A stretch of DNA of 64,000 nucleotides from a bacterium. GTDB lineage: Bacteria > Zhuqueibacterota > QNDG01 > JAFGCO01. The notes under the pieces are model-generated. The model was not told the DNA's origin and did no database searches. It worked only from the letters and a program-made list of their open reading frames with translations. The DNA lies in contig JAFGCO010000017.1 of the NCBI GenBank assembly GCA_016932575.1, forward strand, positions 1 to 64,000. The letters run 5' to 3'. The number at the start of each line of letters is the position of its first letter. Position 1 is the stretch's first letter. This document shows positions 62,124 through 64,000 of this stretch, in pieces. A program made the position numbers and the translations under genes.

Positions 62124-64000
62124 GCATCTTGTCACATCGGAACTTTCCAGAGAGTTGACGCTGTTTGAAATTACCATGATGGGACTGGGCATGATGATCG
62201 GTGCCGGGGTTTTTCTGGGAATCGGAAATGCAATCGGCATCGCAGGACCGGGGGGCGTGATTCTTACCTTTGTTTTAAACGGGGTCATCGCCATCATGAC
62301 CGCATGTTCCTATGCAGAGCTCAGTTCGGCAGTACCCTATGCTGGCGGTGCCTATAATTATACCCGCATCGGTTTTGGACGCGGAGCGAGTTATCTGGCG
62401 GGATGGATGGAGTGGTACGCCTCAAGCGTTGCCGGCAGCCTTTATGCCGTGACATTTTCGATTTATTTAATCCGATACCTGCAACTGATTGGATGTCTGG
62501 AGTGGCTGCCTGTCTCATTAGCAATCGCAGAAAAGGGTCTGGCCGTAATCATTGCCCTGTCTTTTCTTTACATCAATTATCGCGGTGCCTCTGAAACAGG
62601 AAAAGTAGGGGCCTTTTTTACTTTTGGGCAAACCCTGTTTCTTGTCATTATTGGTATTATCGGATTTATTGTGGTCATCAGGGATCCTTCGAGGTTGCAG
62701 AACTTTAAGCCCTTTTTGCCAAACGGATGGTCGAAGCTTTTAATCACCATGGGATTTACCTATGTGGCCTTCGAAGGATTTGAAGTCATCGCACAGACAG
62801 GCGATGAAGCCATACAGCCGCGCCGGAATTTACCCAAAGCCATGATCTATTCGGTATGCATTGTTACATTTACCTATGCTGCCGTCTCATTTGCAGCCAT
62901 GGTAGCTGTTAAAGCCGGTTCATCCGGTGTGGACGCCCCGCCCTGGCAATGGATCGGGCAGTTTCATGAACGTGGATTCGGAGAAGCCATTGCACGATTG
63001 CTGCCAATGGGAAATTTGCTGCTTACGCTTGCCATTATTTTTGCGTCCACCTCTGCATTAAACGCAACGATTTATTCCGCTACACGTGTGATGTATGCGA
63101 TGGGCCGGGATCAAATGTTACCTTCATTTTTTTCTCGTATTTCCAAAAAACAAAAAACTCCATGGGTTGCACTTATCGCTACAGGTGCTCTTGTGATCAT
63201 TGTTGCAACGGTTTTACCCACCTTGGATGTGGCGTCCAGTGCCAGTATGATGTTTTTACTGCTGTTTTTTCTTGTGAATCTATGCGTGGTTCGTGTCAGA
63301 TATCATATGCAGGATGAACTGACCTATGGCTTTCTTATGCCGTTTTTTCCATATCTGCCGGTCATTGCGATTGTCTGTCAGATTATTCTTGCTGTATGGC
63401 TCATTCATATGAGTTTTGTTGCCTGGATCATTGCCCCGGCATGGATCATCTGCGGAACCATCATTTATCTTTTATACTCGAGAACGCATACAAAAACAAC
63501 CGTTGAAGAAGTCCAAATCATCGAAGAGGAAGAAGTCGTTCCTGATAAACCTTCTTATCGTATCATGGCTGCTGTGGCAAATCCAGAAAATGCATTGGGT
63601 ATTTTACAAATTACGCGTAAGCTGAGTCAGGCAAAAATGGCACATTTGGAACTGATACATATGGTTCCGGTTCCGGATCAAATGCCGCTGGCTGATGCAG
63701 ATCAATATATATGGGAAGGCAAAGAGGCAATTATTGAGGTTCTGCTTTACATGAAGAGCGTTCCTGTCGGTACGACCATCCGGTACTGCAGGAATATTGC
63801 CAGGGGTATTGTAAGTGCCATACGTGAAAAAAAGATTAATCTGCTTATTATGGGCTGGCATGGCAATCACCATTCCTATATATTTCGCCTGGGCAGTACG
63901 GTTGATCCAGTGATTGAGCGGGCTCCCTGCCACGTGATTATTGTTAAAAACGCCTGCAAAAAACAGTATAATAAAATTCTTGTTCCGGTGTCAGGCGGTC
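62113..64000 (+). CDS. APC-family amino-acid permease fused to UspA domains (3'-truncated)
   Basis: Runs off the window end; 629 codons visible. ATG 62113 has AAGGAAG about 9 bases upstream. Twelve TM helices are expected; the first holds the APC motif GLGMMIGAGVFLGIG (substrate backbone site), later FEGFEVIAQTGDEA and SALNATIYSATRVMYAMGRD. After about residue 470 comes a UspA-like domain (YRIMAAVANPENALGIL...INLLIMGWHGNHH...CHVIIVKN), and a second begins at the end (KILVPVSGG). Fusions of APC permeases with UspA are known; the Usp part may sense ATP or stress. Confidence 0.92.
   Translation, partial: MADKHLVTSELSRELTLFEITMMGLGMMIGAGVFLGIGNAIGIAGPGGVILTFVLNGVIAIMTACSYAELSSAVPYAGGAYNYTRIGFGRGASYLAGWMEWYASSVAGSLYAVTFSIYLIRYLQLIGCLEWLPVSLAIAEKGLAVIIALSFLYINYRGASETGKVGAFFTFGQTLFLVIIGIIGFIVVIRDPSRLQNFKPFLPNGWSKLLITMGFTYVAFEGFEVIAQTGDEAIQPRRNLPKAMIYSVCIVTFTYAAVSFAAMVAVKAGSSGVDAPPWQWIGQFHERGFGEAIARLLPMGNLLLTLAIIFASTSALNATIYSATRVMYAMGRDQMLPSFFSRISKKQKTPWVALIATGALVIIVATVLPTLDVASSASMMFLLLFFLVNLCVVRVRYHMQDELTYGFLMPFFPYLPVIAIVCQIILAVWLIHMSFVAWIIAPAWIICGTIIYLLYSRTHTKTTVEEVQIIEEEEVVPDKPSYRIMAAVANPENALGILQITRKLSQAKMAHLELIHMVPVPDQMPLADADQYIWEGKEAIIEVLLYMKSVPVGTTIRYCRNIARGIVSAIREKKINLLIMGWHGNHHSYIFRLGSTVDPVIERAPCHVIIVKNACKKQYNKILVPVSGG

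Overview
The window reads as a chromosomal segment of an anaerobic, diderm (two-membrane) bacterium from the FCB-like candidate lineages (Calditrichota/KSB1/Marinimicrobia type; this is inference). The clues are several secreted proteins with a C-terminal FlgD-like/type IX-like sorting domain (N-P-F-N and W-D-G...SGxYxY patterns), a PorV/PorQ-like outer-membrane protein, lipoproteins and TolQ/ExbD proteins. Anaerobic marker genes are pyruvate:ferredoxin oxidoreductase, superoxide reductase, rubrerythrin and rubredoxin. Apart from one lipoprotein gene near the left edge, all genes lie on the + strand. No rRNA, IS transposase, phage, CRISPR or defence genes were seen.

Layout. 1-3591: 5'-truncated secreted protein with a sorting domain, CBM9-like lipoprotein (minus strand), VanZ-LamG membrane protein. 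3683-15808: housekeeping genes (leuS, beta-barrel protein, rhomboid protease, cell-wall amidase, murI, secD-secF, STAS protein, purA). 16014-31361: one long apparent operon behind a sigma70-type promoter. It encodes a giant fibronectin-III surface protein, a second sorting-domain protein, a PorV-TPR fusion, a barrel-like protein, an ExbB/TolQ homologue with a periplasmic Fn3-like domain, two ExbD/TolR proteins, a TonB-like protein and a 1085-residue TPR/beta-propeller protein. This is the best candidate for an undescribed system: a proton-motive-force-driven surface or secretion apparatus. 31696-34584: lipid kinase, TGS-domain GTPase, MEMO-family protein.

34670-44895: iron and oxidative-stress island (Fur/PerR, rubrerythrin, rubredoxin, ferritin, peroxiredoxin, response regulator, PFOR, dihydroorotate-dehydrogenase-like protein, superoxide reductase, two ferritin-like proteins, a DUF1579-like protein, a small membrane protein). 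44969-47637: sulfur-handling cluster with a NifS/IscS homologue whose PLP lysine is leucine, an IscU-MIP18 fusion, TusA and a DsrE-like protein. The first two probably form an Fe-S assembly pair feeding the Fe-S and iron enzymes next door.

47637-54707: secreted proteins with LPP20/FlgT-like, DUF6599-like, TPR-SLH and CsgG-like domains, plus tRNA-Gly(CCC). These genes are interspersed with an unusual modular family of short-period intergenic repeats that begins exactly at upstream stop codons; another copy lies at 9487-9834. 55002-60853: AI-2E-type permease, PDZ/radical-SAM DUF512 protein, der, secreted metalloprotease. 60907-64000: tRNA-Ala(GGC) with a strong terminator, an A-rich orphan membrane gene, a 53-residue membrane peptide gene, and an APC permease-UspA fusion cut by the window end.

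Starts were moved downstream of the longest open frame where a Shine-Dalgarno sequence and signal peptide favoured this. All family assignments come from reading motifs by eye, without database searches.
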